NCBI RefSeq assembly: GCF_000004075.3
Contig: NC_026655.2
Span: 1,364,001-1,428,000 of the forward strand
Reading direction: 5' to 3'
From: Cucumis sativus
Lineage: Eukaryota > Streptophyta > Magnoliopsida > Cucurbitales > Cucurbitaceae
Length of the DNA stretch: 64,000 nucleotides
A program made the translations under genes and the position numbers. Below the pieces are notes generated by a model. It was given only the letters and a program-made list of their open reading frames with translations, was not told where the DNA came from and did no database searches. Positions within the stretch are counted from its first letter, which is position 1. Each line of letters begins with the position of its first letter. Below are positions 26,337 through 46,807 of this stretch, piece after piece.

Positions 26337-29270
26337 ATCAGATAAACATTGTGTTATTATATATACATACACACATTGTTTGAAATGGTTAGAGAGTAAG
26401 ACATCCTATTGATTTTATTATGTGGTAATGGTTGGTCAAGTTGGTATCTTCGATACACTTTATTGTATTTAAAAAATAATCGATCTTGAGCAATATTTAG
26501 ATGTACTTTGAACTACACGTTTTCATGCATTCTCATCTATAACAAAAGGAAAAAAAAGAATAAATGAATAAATATCTTTTAGAAGAAAGTAAAGTTTGTC
26601 ACTTAACAACTTCTAATTGAACAGTCTTCCTATACTTTTCTAAAATGTTTAATTATGAAATATACATCATATCATATCTAAGTGATTATTAATCTATTGG
26701 TTTAGATGTGAAAAAATATTTTGTTCTATTAAAAGAAAATTTTGTACTTGTTTGTTTGTTTATTTATTTTGACATTTTGTTTATTAACAGGTAACGACTG
26801 GATGGAAGGTACTAATTGAATATGATGTTCGTTAACATCTAGGGAAGCAACTTCTTGTTTAAAGTCACTAATAATTTAGGCATCTTTTAGTTATCGTGTT
26901 GTGATTATATTATTCTATCAACCTTGAGAGATAACTTGGTCAGACATTATTAAATTATTCAAATATTTGAAATGTCAATCATATATGATTCAGACCCATA
27001 ATGAGAATAGTACAAATATCAATTAATCCTTTTAGATAATGATCAAAGGACTCATTCAACCAAGGTAGAAAGAGCTGGGTGGCTAAGAAGCAAGAGGTTG
27101 ACATTGACAAATCTTGATAAAAACAGAAGTCCATGACCATTTGTTTGTAATCAATCAACTCGGATTAGTATTATTAGATAGCACAAGATTTCATATTATA
27201 ATCAATTGACAAATAGCAAAGTAGTTTGTCTATTTTGCAGACTGTTAAAACTTTTGATTTTTCAAGTGTGAAATGTTCAATAAATACTAGTTTAATTCAA
27301 CTTCAAGAGTGGGAGTTATTCCTGACTCCTTTCACTACCTAATATCTCGACTCTCACCTAAATGTACATAAAAATTAGGGATTCGAAAATCAGGATTTCA
27401 ATAAAACAAAGCAATATTTTGTATTTTCAAATCTATCTTTGGAATAAAATAATTGTTTTAAATATGTTTGATATAGTTATTCACTAAACTTTAGGTTGAA
27501 TAAACAAAGATTATTAATTTAATTTATACAATTTATTTTATAAATATTGTTCTAAATTCCAAAAGCTATTTTCAAAACGGTTTGTGAACTTGAACATTTT
27601 TTAAAATATCATAACATTGAAACTATTTACCAAATATAACAAAATTTATCAAACTCCAGACTCTTTATAGCTCATTTTAATTTTTTTTTAATTAAATTTT
27701 GTAAATAGTTTCATTTTTCTTTGTGCTATCTATAACAGTTAGCCTTTTAGTAAGTTGTCTAGGTGGGTTGACATCAATGGGGATGTAGCTCAGATGGTAG
27801 AGCGCTCGCTTAGCATGTGAGAGGTACGGGGATCGATACCCCGCATCTCCAATTTATTCTTTTAAAATAAATCATCTATATTTTCCATGGTTATTGTTTT
27901 CGAACATGTCAACGTCCTCTTAATATCTTACTACAATTTGACACCAATGAAAGCTATTTTTTGTTCCTATGTATATGTTTTACCAATACACCACGTCTCT
28001 ATAAAATTCAATGGAATGAATGTTACTAACATATATAGTTTTCTTTTCTTCCAAATTCCTCACCTAACAATATTTTTTTGGTGTATGCAAAACTCAGAAT
28101 GTGAGATCACATATTACATCAACCTACCTAATTTGGTGTACATATTACAAAACATAACAATCTTAATTTCAATATAATCTTCTTTTAAGTTTAAAAATTA
28201 AAAAGATATAATCTTTTAATTTATAATTTCTTTTTAATTATGAAGTTGTACGACATAGTAAACTACATAACTTTTTCTCTCAAAGTTGGAGGTTCAATTT
28301 TTTTTTGCATAAAAATATCATAGGTAGATATAAATATATAAATATTGTATGATGTTCATTATGTTAAAAACCTTTTTCTAATTAGTTGTTGAAATTGTGT
28401 TGAACATTCCTAGCAATGATCCCTATGAAATTATTAACATTCCTAAGAATGATCGTAACTTGTAAGGTTAAGATATTTATTTTCTTGTCTCTTTCGTTAC
28501 TGAAAAAAAGTCATAAATTGTTATTATTATTATTATTGTGGCTGTCACTTTTGTCTATCTTCGGATGAGCATATAGACAGAATCTTATTGGCCATTTTAA
28601 TTGTTTGTAATTTTATAATCTCTTTATTTTGTTATACTTTAACTATTCATCCTAATCCCAATTAAAATATTAACAAATATCGTCTAATTTACTATGCAAT
28701 TTCGTGTATTACTATTCAACGATTCGATCGAGGTGATGGATGATTAGAAAGAAATATTTACATTTTATATTGAATAGATTAAGTATAACTATTCAATATG
28801 AGATGAAAATTCAAACATATTATCCAACTTAAAATTATGGAAAATACAAGCAAAACAAATGTTAAGACTTATTGTTTCTGTAGTTCACACTTGTTAGAGA
28901 TTGTTAGAGATTTGAGATTGAAGTTTCAAGCCTTTGGATGATGGTTCTTTTTCTAATAGGTTGAAAGAGGAGAAAACAAATAGTTGTTTGGGTCTGTTTT
29001 CTTCATTTACTTGAATTAGGAAGGGATGTGGATAAGCTTGATTGCTTTGTCATCTTCACCTTGTATGTATGTATGAATGTATACCCTGTCAAATTCTTAA
29101 TTTTCTTTGTAGAAAAAACTCATAGATGTGAACTAAAAGAAATTTGTAAAAATGGTCTCTTTCTCAGAAATTCTTGTTTCTCTCTGTTCATTATTAACCT
29201 AATAGAAACACACTCACAACGATAAAGATATTTCCATTGAAGATATTAAGGTCAAGAGTGCCCGTCTCTT
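26337..29270. other. Intergenic, containing a tRNA gene
   Basis: AT-rich DNA between the NPF4.7-like gene and the HIR gene. Apart from the tRNA-Ala gene I see only a short TTA microsatellite near 28519-28537. Confidence 0.55.
27779..27851 (+). tRNA. tRNA-Ala (anticodon AGC)
   Basis: 73-nt cloverleaf without intron. Acceptor stem GGGGATG pairs with CATCTCC and includes the G3:U70 pair that identifies alanine tRNA. D-arm GCTC...GAGC; anticodon stem CTCGC/GTGAG around loop TTAGCAT, with AGC at 27812-27814; T-arm CGGGG ATCGATA CCCCG; discriminator A. A CAA motif lies just upstream (27774-27776) and a TTTT run follows near 27860, both usual for plant Pol III tRNA genes. 3' CCA is not encoded. Confidence 0.96.
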
Positions 29271-29279
29271 TCATAATTC

Positions 29280-30010
29280 CTGGGGTTTGTTCCAAATTCC
29301 AACGGCGACCCACTTCTATAAACTTGATCCTTGTTCTCAAACAGCCCTTGAATTCCAATCGCAGTGGGGTTTGTGAAGGTTAACACAAACTGAAAGGTAC
29401 AAACTTCTTTCTTTCTCCCTTTCTTTGGGTGACATTTCTTTCTGGGTTTGTTTCTTTTTCTCTCTTTCTTTGATTGTTTGGTGCATTTGGTTCTGTTTGT
29501 GGCATGCCCTCCCTGATCCTTTTTCTTTTTTGGATCATCTGAAGTGTTTATGGTGGCATTCTTTAGGTTTTTCTTTCTAGTATTAGAGCTTTGTATTGAG
29601 GGGTTTACGTATTGTTTAAGGATGGTTCACTATGCATTTCATTCTTTCCAGAAGGGAAAAAGATGTACCTCGAGTTTCTTATTGGTTTTCCAGCTTTGCA
29701 CGTTGAAGCTGAAACCGTTGAATTGTAATGTATTTACTTTATATTTCTTATCTGCATTAATTGGGGAAGGGATATGGTTTAAGGTTTAATTCTTTGGAAA
29801 GTTTGACTAAGACCGAAGGCAATGAGTATATTAATGTATTGATTCGAAGTCATTGTTTGCTGCTCTATTACTAATCTTCATAAGTTGACAAATTTCTGCT
29901 TCTCTTGGCTGCTGCCCACGTAAAAAACTTCACAAAGGTTTTGTGACTGGAATTTCTTTGTGAATCCAAAATTTTTTATTCTTTTTTGCTTTTTTGTGAA
30001 GGTTCAAGAT
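29280..30010 (+). other. 5' leader exon and leader intron of the HIR gene
   Basis: A probable noncoding first exon ends at 29396 (TGAAAG|GTACAAAC), followed by a 605-nt intron to 30001 (GTGAAG|GTTCAAG), nine bases before the ATG. The transcription start is a guess. Confidence 0.45.
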
Positions 30011-31826
30011 ATGGGTAATCTTTTTTGTTGTGTGAAAGTGGACCAGTCCACTGTAGCTATCAGGGAGACGTTTGGCAAATTTGATGAAGTTGTTGAGCCA
30101 GGATGCCATTGCTTGCCTTGGTTTCTTGGAGCCCAGATCGCCGGCACTCTGTCTCTCCGGTTGCAACAATTGGATGTGCGATGCGAGACCAAGACAAAGG
30201 TTTGGCACTCTTTCTCTATATTTTGATGGTACCATTTCTGTCTCATCTTTCAGTTTCTACAAAATAATCCTCTAAAACATTAATATTTTGATGCACTGGA
30301 ATCACTGCTCATTAGCACACTGAAAGAAGAACAAATTCGTCTGTCCTAAAAGGGAATATAGATATGAAAATTAAGTAAGGAAGCAGAACTATAAGAGAAG
30401 GTTTCCAAACTCCTACTTCTAAAAAGCTCCTTGTTCTCTCCATGTGATTTGCTGAGGCAAGAACATATCAAAGTGGCTTGTAATAAAGTTACTTAACTGC
30501 TTCTCTGTGTTCATGCTTAGCTGATAATGAATACACCGTGATGCTCTTATTTCTTTGCTGTAATTTCTATAGAGAGAGTTTAGAAGATGGGATACTACAA
30601 GAACCTGCTCTTTTAATTGCTAAGTCTTTGGAATGAATTATTCCGTGTGCTTTGTTCCTAAAATCAGAAGTGATTTTTTCTTCAGGATAATGTGTTCGTT
30701 AATGTGGTTGCCTCTATTCAATATCGAGCACTGGCGGATAAAGCAAATGATGCATTCTACAAGCTCAGCAATACAAGGTCCCAGATCCAGGCTTATGTTT
30801 TTGATGGTATACTCCTTTTTTTCCTTGTTAAACTTGTTAGTTAAATGCGTTCATGTACTCGTAAAGGGTATTCAATTTCTTCTCTTTTCTTTTTGTCGTT
30901 TGTGTAAGCACGCTTCTTTAAATTTGAGAACCTTCTTGCATATCTGTAGTGATCAGGGCAAGTGTTCCAAAACTCAACTTGGATGATGCTTTTGAGCAGA
31001 AAAATGATATTGCTAAAGCAGTAGAAGATGAACTTGAGAAGGTAATCTTTGTTGCTCTTTCAATTTTAGTGTTATGAAGCAAATTTCAACTTTCTTTTAA
31101 CTTCTCAACGATTACTTTCAGGCTATGTCGGCTTATGGCTTTGAGATTGTCCAAACCCTCATTGTTGATATAGAACCAGACGAGCATGTTAAGAGAGCAA
31201 TGAATGAAATTAATGCTGGTAATAATCTAATCCTTCATATTAAAAAATTGAACTTCTTAAAACAGTACCAATAACTGATCAGATGCTAACTTCCTATGCA
31301 ACACAATAAGTTTGTTTTTATTTAACTTTGTATAGTTATAAGTAATTTTCATGCCTATACTTCTAGTTACCAGAACAAGAATGGATGGTAAACTGTTCTT
31401 TCATTGCGGGTAACCAGACACTTTGATGATTATTGATTCCTTTTATAATTTGATATCTGTTCAGCTGCTAGATTAAGGGTGGCAGCAAATGAGAAGGCAG
31501 AAGCAGAGAAAATTTTACAGATTAAGCGAGCCGAGGGTGAAGCTGAAGCCAAGTATTTGTCAGGTTTGGGTATTGCTCGGCAGCGTCAAGCAATTGTGGA
31601 TGGTTTAAGAGACAGTGTTTTGGGTTTCTCTGTTAATGTTCCTGGGACGACAGCAAAGGATGTTATGGATATGGTGCTTGTGACCCAGTATTTTGACACC
31701 ATGAAGGAAATTGGAGCTGCCTCGAAATCAACTTCTGTGTTTATACCTCATGGACCTGGAGCTGTTCGAGATGTCGCATCACAGATTCGTGATGGACTTC
31801 TTCAGGGTGCCGCTACTTCTCACTAG
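30011..31826 (+). CDS. HIR4-like: Hypersensitive-induced response (HIR) protein, SPFH/band-7 family
   Basis: 286 residues, normal length for plant HIR proteins. Coding exons: 30011-30199, 30686-30806, 30950-31041, 31122-31218 and 31465-31826, all GT-AG. N-terminus MGNLFCC has Gly2 for myristoylation and Cys6/Cys7 for palmitoylation, the usual membrane anchor. The band-7 domain follows ([27 protein letters not shown], then [19 protein letters not shown]), then a long helix rich in Ala/Glu ([21 protein letters not shown]) for oligomerisation, and the HIR-specific tail ([25 protein letters not shown]). HIR proteins form plasma-membrane microdomain oligomers and associate with disease-resistance proteins such as RPS2. 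The 3' end converges on isochorismate synthase. Confidence 0.95.
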
Positions 31827-32763
31827 TCCAACTCTGTGTTAAAATGATGTTTGTAAGGTGGTATTCAGTGTGTTGTAATTTTCTCTTCTTAAATGATATA
31901 TATTGTGTATTTGAGCTATGGAAATTGTTCTTAATACTTTATACTAATGAATGCTTCCATGACATCTCCAATCTCCATTGGTCCATTGGCAACCTGAGGC
32001 TCAAAGATAATGGAATTAAATCCCGTTCTTCTTATCTTGCAACCCAGAAAAAGAAACAAGAAGAATCTGGTTAAATGACTGGTTTCACTCTAAAATCTAT
32101 ATATCACAATGTCTGTTTTAGTTTAAATGATTTACTTACATGATTGTCTTATAGGATGAAAGGTTGCAAAGCTTATTCCTTTTCATTACTATTCATGTAA
32201 GTTACGGAATCTACATTTGGTTACACTTTTTTTTATTAAAAAAATAAGCAGAGAGAGAGAGAGATCAGCAACTGAACAATATACATTAGGAACGTGGCCT
32301 GGTGATCAAAACAGCCAAAGGAAAGCAGGACGAAGAATGAACAAACCATTTGCCAACTCGAGCCACTACAGAAGGGACCTAAACAGAGCTTATAAGTTGA
32401 GGCTAACCAGTCCCTGTCACTGGAAAATGCATATATTCAAATAAATAGTAAGCCTAAAGCTATATAATCAAATCTCAAAATCACGGGACGTATGGGGTCA
32501 CTAGTTTAATATCTTACGCCTGAAATTAGTAAGCCTAAAGTTTAATTGGAGTGAAAAAAAATTGGGTGTTTGAGATTCATATTTATGAAGATTGAATTCA
32601 GAGAAACATTGTATAGGTACTTTTTCTTTATGTCTGGTTATCTAAGACGTAAGTTGCTATTCAAGTTTATTGGTTCTTCAATTAAATTTAAATTTGGAGG
32701 AGTTAAACGCAACTCACCTTATGGCTTCCTAAACCTTAATTCCACAGATGGCTGTTTCAGTAA
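31827..32763. other. Intergenic between convergent HIR and ICS genes
   Basis: Two 3' UTRs and about 0.9 kb of AT-rich DNA with a short (GA)n run near 32250-32262. No gene seen. Confidence 0.55.
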
Positions 32764-37929
<5,166 letters not shown>

Positions 37930-38459
37930 TTCCTTCTTTCTTTTTTAAGTCACTCTCAACTCTGTCCTTTCCATTACCTTTTTTTTTTTCTCCCCAAGTA
38001 AAATCCAAAATCCCCCATTCTCAAATACTCAACATTCAAATTATCAAATCTATATCTATATATATATAAAAAAAATTCTATTCATATTCAAATTAATGAT
38101 AAGTTGTGACGTCATAAATTAACATGAGTGCTTTAACTAATTGAGCAGTTAAATTTTGGAATGAGTACTTGCAACATTTTTCTTTACCCTAAACTATTAT
38201 ACGTATTTATAATGATTCTATTTTAGTTTATTGTACTATGGATGAAAATAACATGAACTATAAATATATATTAATGTTACTATCATTAATATCGATAGAA
38301 GTGATATCCATAAATATTGGTGTCTATCAACATTTATCACTATAGCTATTGTTCATGAGTTTTGTCATTTAAAATAATTTTCTTGAAATTTATTCATTTT
38401 ATTATTGTTTTAGTTACATGTGTTAATAATTAAAAAAAATAGAAAAAAAAAGAGTTAAG

Positions 38460-38875
38460 AGTCCAATACTTGATTGAATAATTTTAATAAACAGTGATTT
38501 TAAGAAGGAACATCTTTTAAAATAGCAAAATAAATTAAAATATTTATAAACTATAACAAAATTTTATATTACATTAATTATAGTTTTCTATTATAGCATA
38601 GTTTTCTATCATTATAGCATATCAATTACTATCTGATAAAATTTGTTATAATTTATAAATATTTTATAAAATTTATCTTTTACGAATATAGTAATTAAAT
38701 ATATAGCAATATTTTTAAAAAGTTATAAATATAGCAAAGTCAATTGATGATAAACTTATAGCTCTGATAGACTTTTATGATTTATCAATGATAAAACAAT
38801 ATTTACAACATGATTTATTATTAATAGATTTCTATTGTCGATAGACTTCGATAATTTTACTGCCGATTATTACAG
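38460..38875. repeat. Dispersed AT-rich repeat with TATCAnTGATA palindromes
   Basis: Carries TTTATCAATGATAAA, AGCTCTGATAGAC, GTCGATAGAC and ATAGCAATATTTTTAAAA, the same building blocks as 52030-52570. Diverged and noncoding. Confidence 0.5.
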
Positions 38876-38885
38876 GTTAGACAGG

Positions 38886-38918
38886 TGGGCTGGGCTTCAT
38901 AGCCTTGGGCCATGCCCA
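38886..38918. promoter_or_regulatory. Site II (TGGGCY) cluster
   Basis: Two overlapping TGGGCT at 38886-38896, TGGGCC at 38906-38911 and an inverted GCCCA at 38914-38918. TGGGCY elements bind TCP factors in promoters of housekeeping genes. It lies about 950 bp upstream of ICS; no other gene is visible nearby. Confidence 0.4.
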
Positions 38919-41900
38919 TATAGAAAACCCAAATCTAAAGTCCAAAGTTAGATGACAAAATCCCACATGCAAAAGCAAAACCATTCATTTTGTGGATTAT
39001 TATTACATGCTCTTATGGATATTATCCTATTAAAAGTTGTGTCACGTTTAGCTCTTCAATGTATGACAACGACGACTTTACTTTACTATTATTTCTTCTT
39101 TCTTCTCCTCCATATTTCTTCCCAACTCGAGAGGTTGGAAAAATATCTCTCCCACTATCTATGAATAAGTAAAAAATAAAGAAAAAATTAGAATGAAACA
39201 AGTAAAAAAAACCCTAAACACCAATGATTCACCAAACAAATTTTCACTACGTAAATCACTTCGATCTCAATTATAAGAATGTGTTATTTTCTTTTTGTTC
39301 TTAATAGAATAGTATATATAAATATTTTAGAAAAAAATTGAAACCCTAATTGATAAATTTAGACTAAGAAGAGAAAAAATGTTATTATATAGTCAACTCA
39401 ACTCAATTACATGATGAAATTTGACTAAATTGGCATTGAAAACAAAAGTTAATGTTAGAACACTTGTTTGTGTACACAAATTCAACGAATCTTTTTTATT
39501 AAAGAAATAAAATGGCAATAATTAATTTAAGTACAGTGGAAATTATTGTATATATAAAATGATCATCAAAGTATAGAAAATGATTTAAAATTTACAAAAT
39601 TTGGTCGTCAATTTATATATAAATTCTCCCTCGAGATTAGGGAAAGAGCAAAAAAAATTAAACAAAAAAATCTCTGTACTAATAGATTAAAGTCATAAGT
39701 TTGAAATAATTTATAAAGTTAGATTTGAAATATTTTTAATTGACTTGTTATAAACAAAACTATAAGCATATAACAATGGAGAAGTTATTGAAACGAGTCT
39801 CTTTACAACTCGAATTATAAAAGATAAAAAAAATTATTGAATATTTTCGATATTTTTGATATGGGCTAGAATTGTTATTAAAATTTAGGAATTATTTTAA
39901 AGGAAAATACAGTTCATTTTGTGAAATATAAAACAAATAAAATAAATATGTATTTTTTTTTGTTAAGAAAAAGGGGTCTAAAGCTGCAGTCTTTTTTATT
40001 ATTCAACAAGTGGTTCTTCCCTCATTAAGCACACAAACACAACGTTGAAAAACGTCTTCACACCATCAAAGTCTACTCCTCAAATCCATTACCTCTTTTT
40101 TTCTTTACTTTTATATATATATATATATAGACTTTGAATGAGGATTTATATAGTAAATAACAAAAGGAAAATCCGTTATAAATATTTACGAAAAAAAATG
40201 AAATAAAATTTCATATTCTATGGAAGGATAGAGTTATTTTTAAATAAATAATTATTAAAAGTAGAGATTAAAATAAGTTACATATTATTTGTTCACAAAT
40301 TTTGATTTAGGGTTTTTTGAGTTTGGTTGCAAGAGATCAACGATGGACAGAAAATTAAAAACTTGTTAAAAGTCTTAATGTGCATTTGATTTAACTTTTT
40401 AATGAGTTAAAATGAAAAAATAAATTGAGCAATTTAAATAATAATAATGTTAAAATTAAAGAAAAAATTGTTCATATATAAATTATATATGGTAGCATAT
40501 ATATTATACCAAACCCTTCCCTGTACGTAATTGATGTGGTCAATTATAGTGTCCAATAACACTTCAAACATAAGCCCCCATATATTTCTAAGTCAAATAC
40601 GCAATGATAAAAGCCATGTTGTTATTTAACAATTTATATAGTTTACTACGTTAACAAACACACATCATGAGGATAACATATTACCATAATTAAACTTACC
40701 AATCTCGACCACTTCAACTCTCTTAATCTCGAAATATTAGAATATTATTCTTATCTTCATAAGAAAAATTTTGAATATTCGGTCACAAACAAATTTTGAA
40801 TCCAACACTACTTTAAAGTCAAGTATTTAGCTTGAAGTTATTATTACTTTTATTCTCGTAATCGTTGTAAATATCGTCAATTCTTCTGTTAATTAGTTTT
40901 ATCTAAACACTCATTACTCTTATAAGGAAATTAAAAGGGAGATAAGAAAAAGAAAAACCAAACTCATTTTTAGCATAGAATTAGTCAAGCAACTAACTAA
41001 TTGAAAAGATAAACTCTGTGTATTTATATTTTTAACTTGAATTATTGTGTTAAACGTTGACAAATTATGAGTTATATTTGACCAGAAGTTGGATGGAATG
41101 ATGTCAAGAGAGAGCCAAAATTAAGATATATTCTTGTGATTCAATTTTGTTAATCTTGATTATATCCAATGTTGACGTAAAAGGGAGAAAAAAAATGAAA
41201 TAATTATTAGAGAAAACCATTTTCTTTTTAAATTGAATCTTCAAGTTTGTGTGTTTAATTTTCATCTTTAATTAACATTAAAAGTGAAAAATTGAAGCAA
41301 TAATTTTTCTAAAGTTTATTCATATATATTGTAATAATATTGTTTAATTAAGAATAACAAAACACATAATGATATAAAGTTGATATCTTCATGGCTTTGG
41401 TTAAAGGATATTCATTAAATTATTCTCTAATAAAGGGAAGTTGATTTATATTAAATATGAAATTGATTTTAATATTGAAATTATATCCTTAATAATATGG
41501 AGTCAACGGCCTTGATCCCGAGGTTAGCCAGCAAACTTGGTTGCCCTACTGGACCGGGTCGGGTCGGTTCATCTCCCATTCCTCTACTAAATTATTATTA
41601 TTACTATCTATATAAATATAATTACTATATATATATATATATATATATTGTTATTCAATTTCAACCATCACCTTTTCTTATTCTTATTATCTTTTAACTT
41701 TCTGAATTTTCTTAGAAGCTCCCCTGTACTGTACATCTTTCCATTAGAAAAAACACAAACAAATGAGAAAATTAAATTAAGGGAAAAATACAAGATTTAT
41801 GTAGAAAAATTAACTATTATAATCATAATTCGTGTAGAGTTTTCAATTTCAATTACATTACATTAGAAGAAAGTTAGAATTAATACATATAAACTATTTG

Positions 41901-42421
41901 ATGTGAGTTTGTAATGAAATGTATTTATATGGTAATGTAATTATCTAAAATAATCTATATTTGGATCAAGTGTTTTGATAGAATGGTTTTACATCTAACT
42001 CTAATTTTTGAAGGTTTTCATATTTTACGATCTAATTTTTATTTTGCTTTTTATTACTCACGTTTTTCAACGCTCCTTAATTTTCAAAAACCCTAACTAC
42101 ATTCCAACTTTTCAAACACATCCAAATATTTTCATAGTGTTTGGAGTTAAGCACGAACTACTACTCTTTTATCATTTTTTTTTAAAGACTACACTTGAAA
42201 AAAATCTTTCATGTATATATATAATACCAAAAAGAAATTATAATGAAAAGAGGAGAGATATATAAAGGTAGCTAAGTAGAAGAAGAAAGTTGATTGAGAT
42301 ATTTATATATGATTGTGAGTGGTGTAGACTTTAATTTCTCACAATGGATTATGATTTGAATTGTAAGTTAACTAAAGTGATGAATACAATTGGAATATAC
42401 GAAGGTTTTTTATTAGAATAA

Positions 42422-43031
42422 GGTCAAAATCATAGACCAACGATGAGAAGTTCTTTTTTTTGCAAAGAATCAAATGTTTTGACCTTTAAAAAATAACCCA
42501 AAGTAATAAAATTAATTTAATGTGACCCATGGTAGCACACGGCAGTGCCTTAAACTTTGACCTTTCAACCAATCCCCATGTGACATTTATTAAATTAACA
42601 TCAAAAAACCCTTTAATTAATTACCAACACCTTCTATATATATATATATATATATCACATATATATATCATATATATATATATATATATCACATATATAT
42701 ATCATATATATATATATATATCTATATATATATATATATAGATATAGATATATCTCTCTTCCTCCGGCCATTGCGCCATAACCCACTCTGTAATGAAAAT
42801 AAATGAAGTGAAAATTGAGAAAGAATTCATAATGTTAAGTTATGCAGAAGTTTGTGAGAGTTTGGATTTGTGTTTTTGGTTATAAGAGAGAAAATTAATT
42901 TTAATTTAAGAGTTGAATCTGATAGTCTTTTTTTTTAAAATTTTATTTTAAATAAATGTTATATATATATATAAATATATTTAATACTTTTCTTAGAAAC
43001 AAAGGAGAGAGAGAGGGGAAAGAGTGGTCAA
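42422..43031. promoter_or_regulatory. Four W-box cores upstream of the WRKY gene
   Basis: TTGACC at 42479-42484 and 42557-42562 (plus) and its complement GGTCAA at 42422-42427 and 43026-43031. TTGACC/T is the binding core of WRKY factors, so auto- or cross-regulation is likely. Confidence 0.5.
42632..42752. repeat. Compound (TA)n array with a 34-bp higher-order unit
   Basis: TA repeats interrupted by CACATATATATATCAT at 42656 and again at 42690, giving a 34-bp period, ending in a TATCTATA/TATAGATA palindrome. About 400-520 bp upstream of the WRKY ATG. Confidence 0.85.
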
Positions 43032-43070
43032 ACGCTGCTGCTTAATTCTATATCTCTATCTCTTTTGATC

Positions 43071-43128
43071 TATAAATTTGATTATAATTATTGAAGAGAA
43101 GTTTTTGAAGAGAGAGAGAGAGAGAGAG
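43071..43128 (+). promoter_or_regulatory. TATA element and GA-repeat leader of the WRKY gene
   Basis: TATAAAT at 43071-43077, then a (GA)n tract at about 43109-43128, 20 nt before the ATG. GA tracts bind BPC/GAGA factors in plants. Confidence 0.4.
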
Positions 43129-43148
43129 GAAGAAAGAGGGTAGTTTTC

Positions 43149-46807
<3,659 letters not shown>

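Larger units (their letters stand above)
37930..43148. other. 5.2-kb AT-rich intergenic region between divergent ICS and WRKY genes
   Basis: Holds the promoters of both genes. Very AT-rich. Contains the repeats and motif clusters listed separately and no supported gene. A GC-richer patch at 41495-41590 (CTACTGGACCGGGTCGGGTC) stands out and is unexplained. Confidence 0.55.

Noticed and set aside
29028-29789. Open frames just upstream of the HIR gene
   Set aside because: They overlap the HIR leader and its intron and have random Phe/Leu-rich translations.
42529-42741. 70-codon open frame through the TA array
   Set aside because: Translation is pure Ile/Tyr repeat from the microsatellite.
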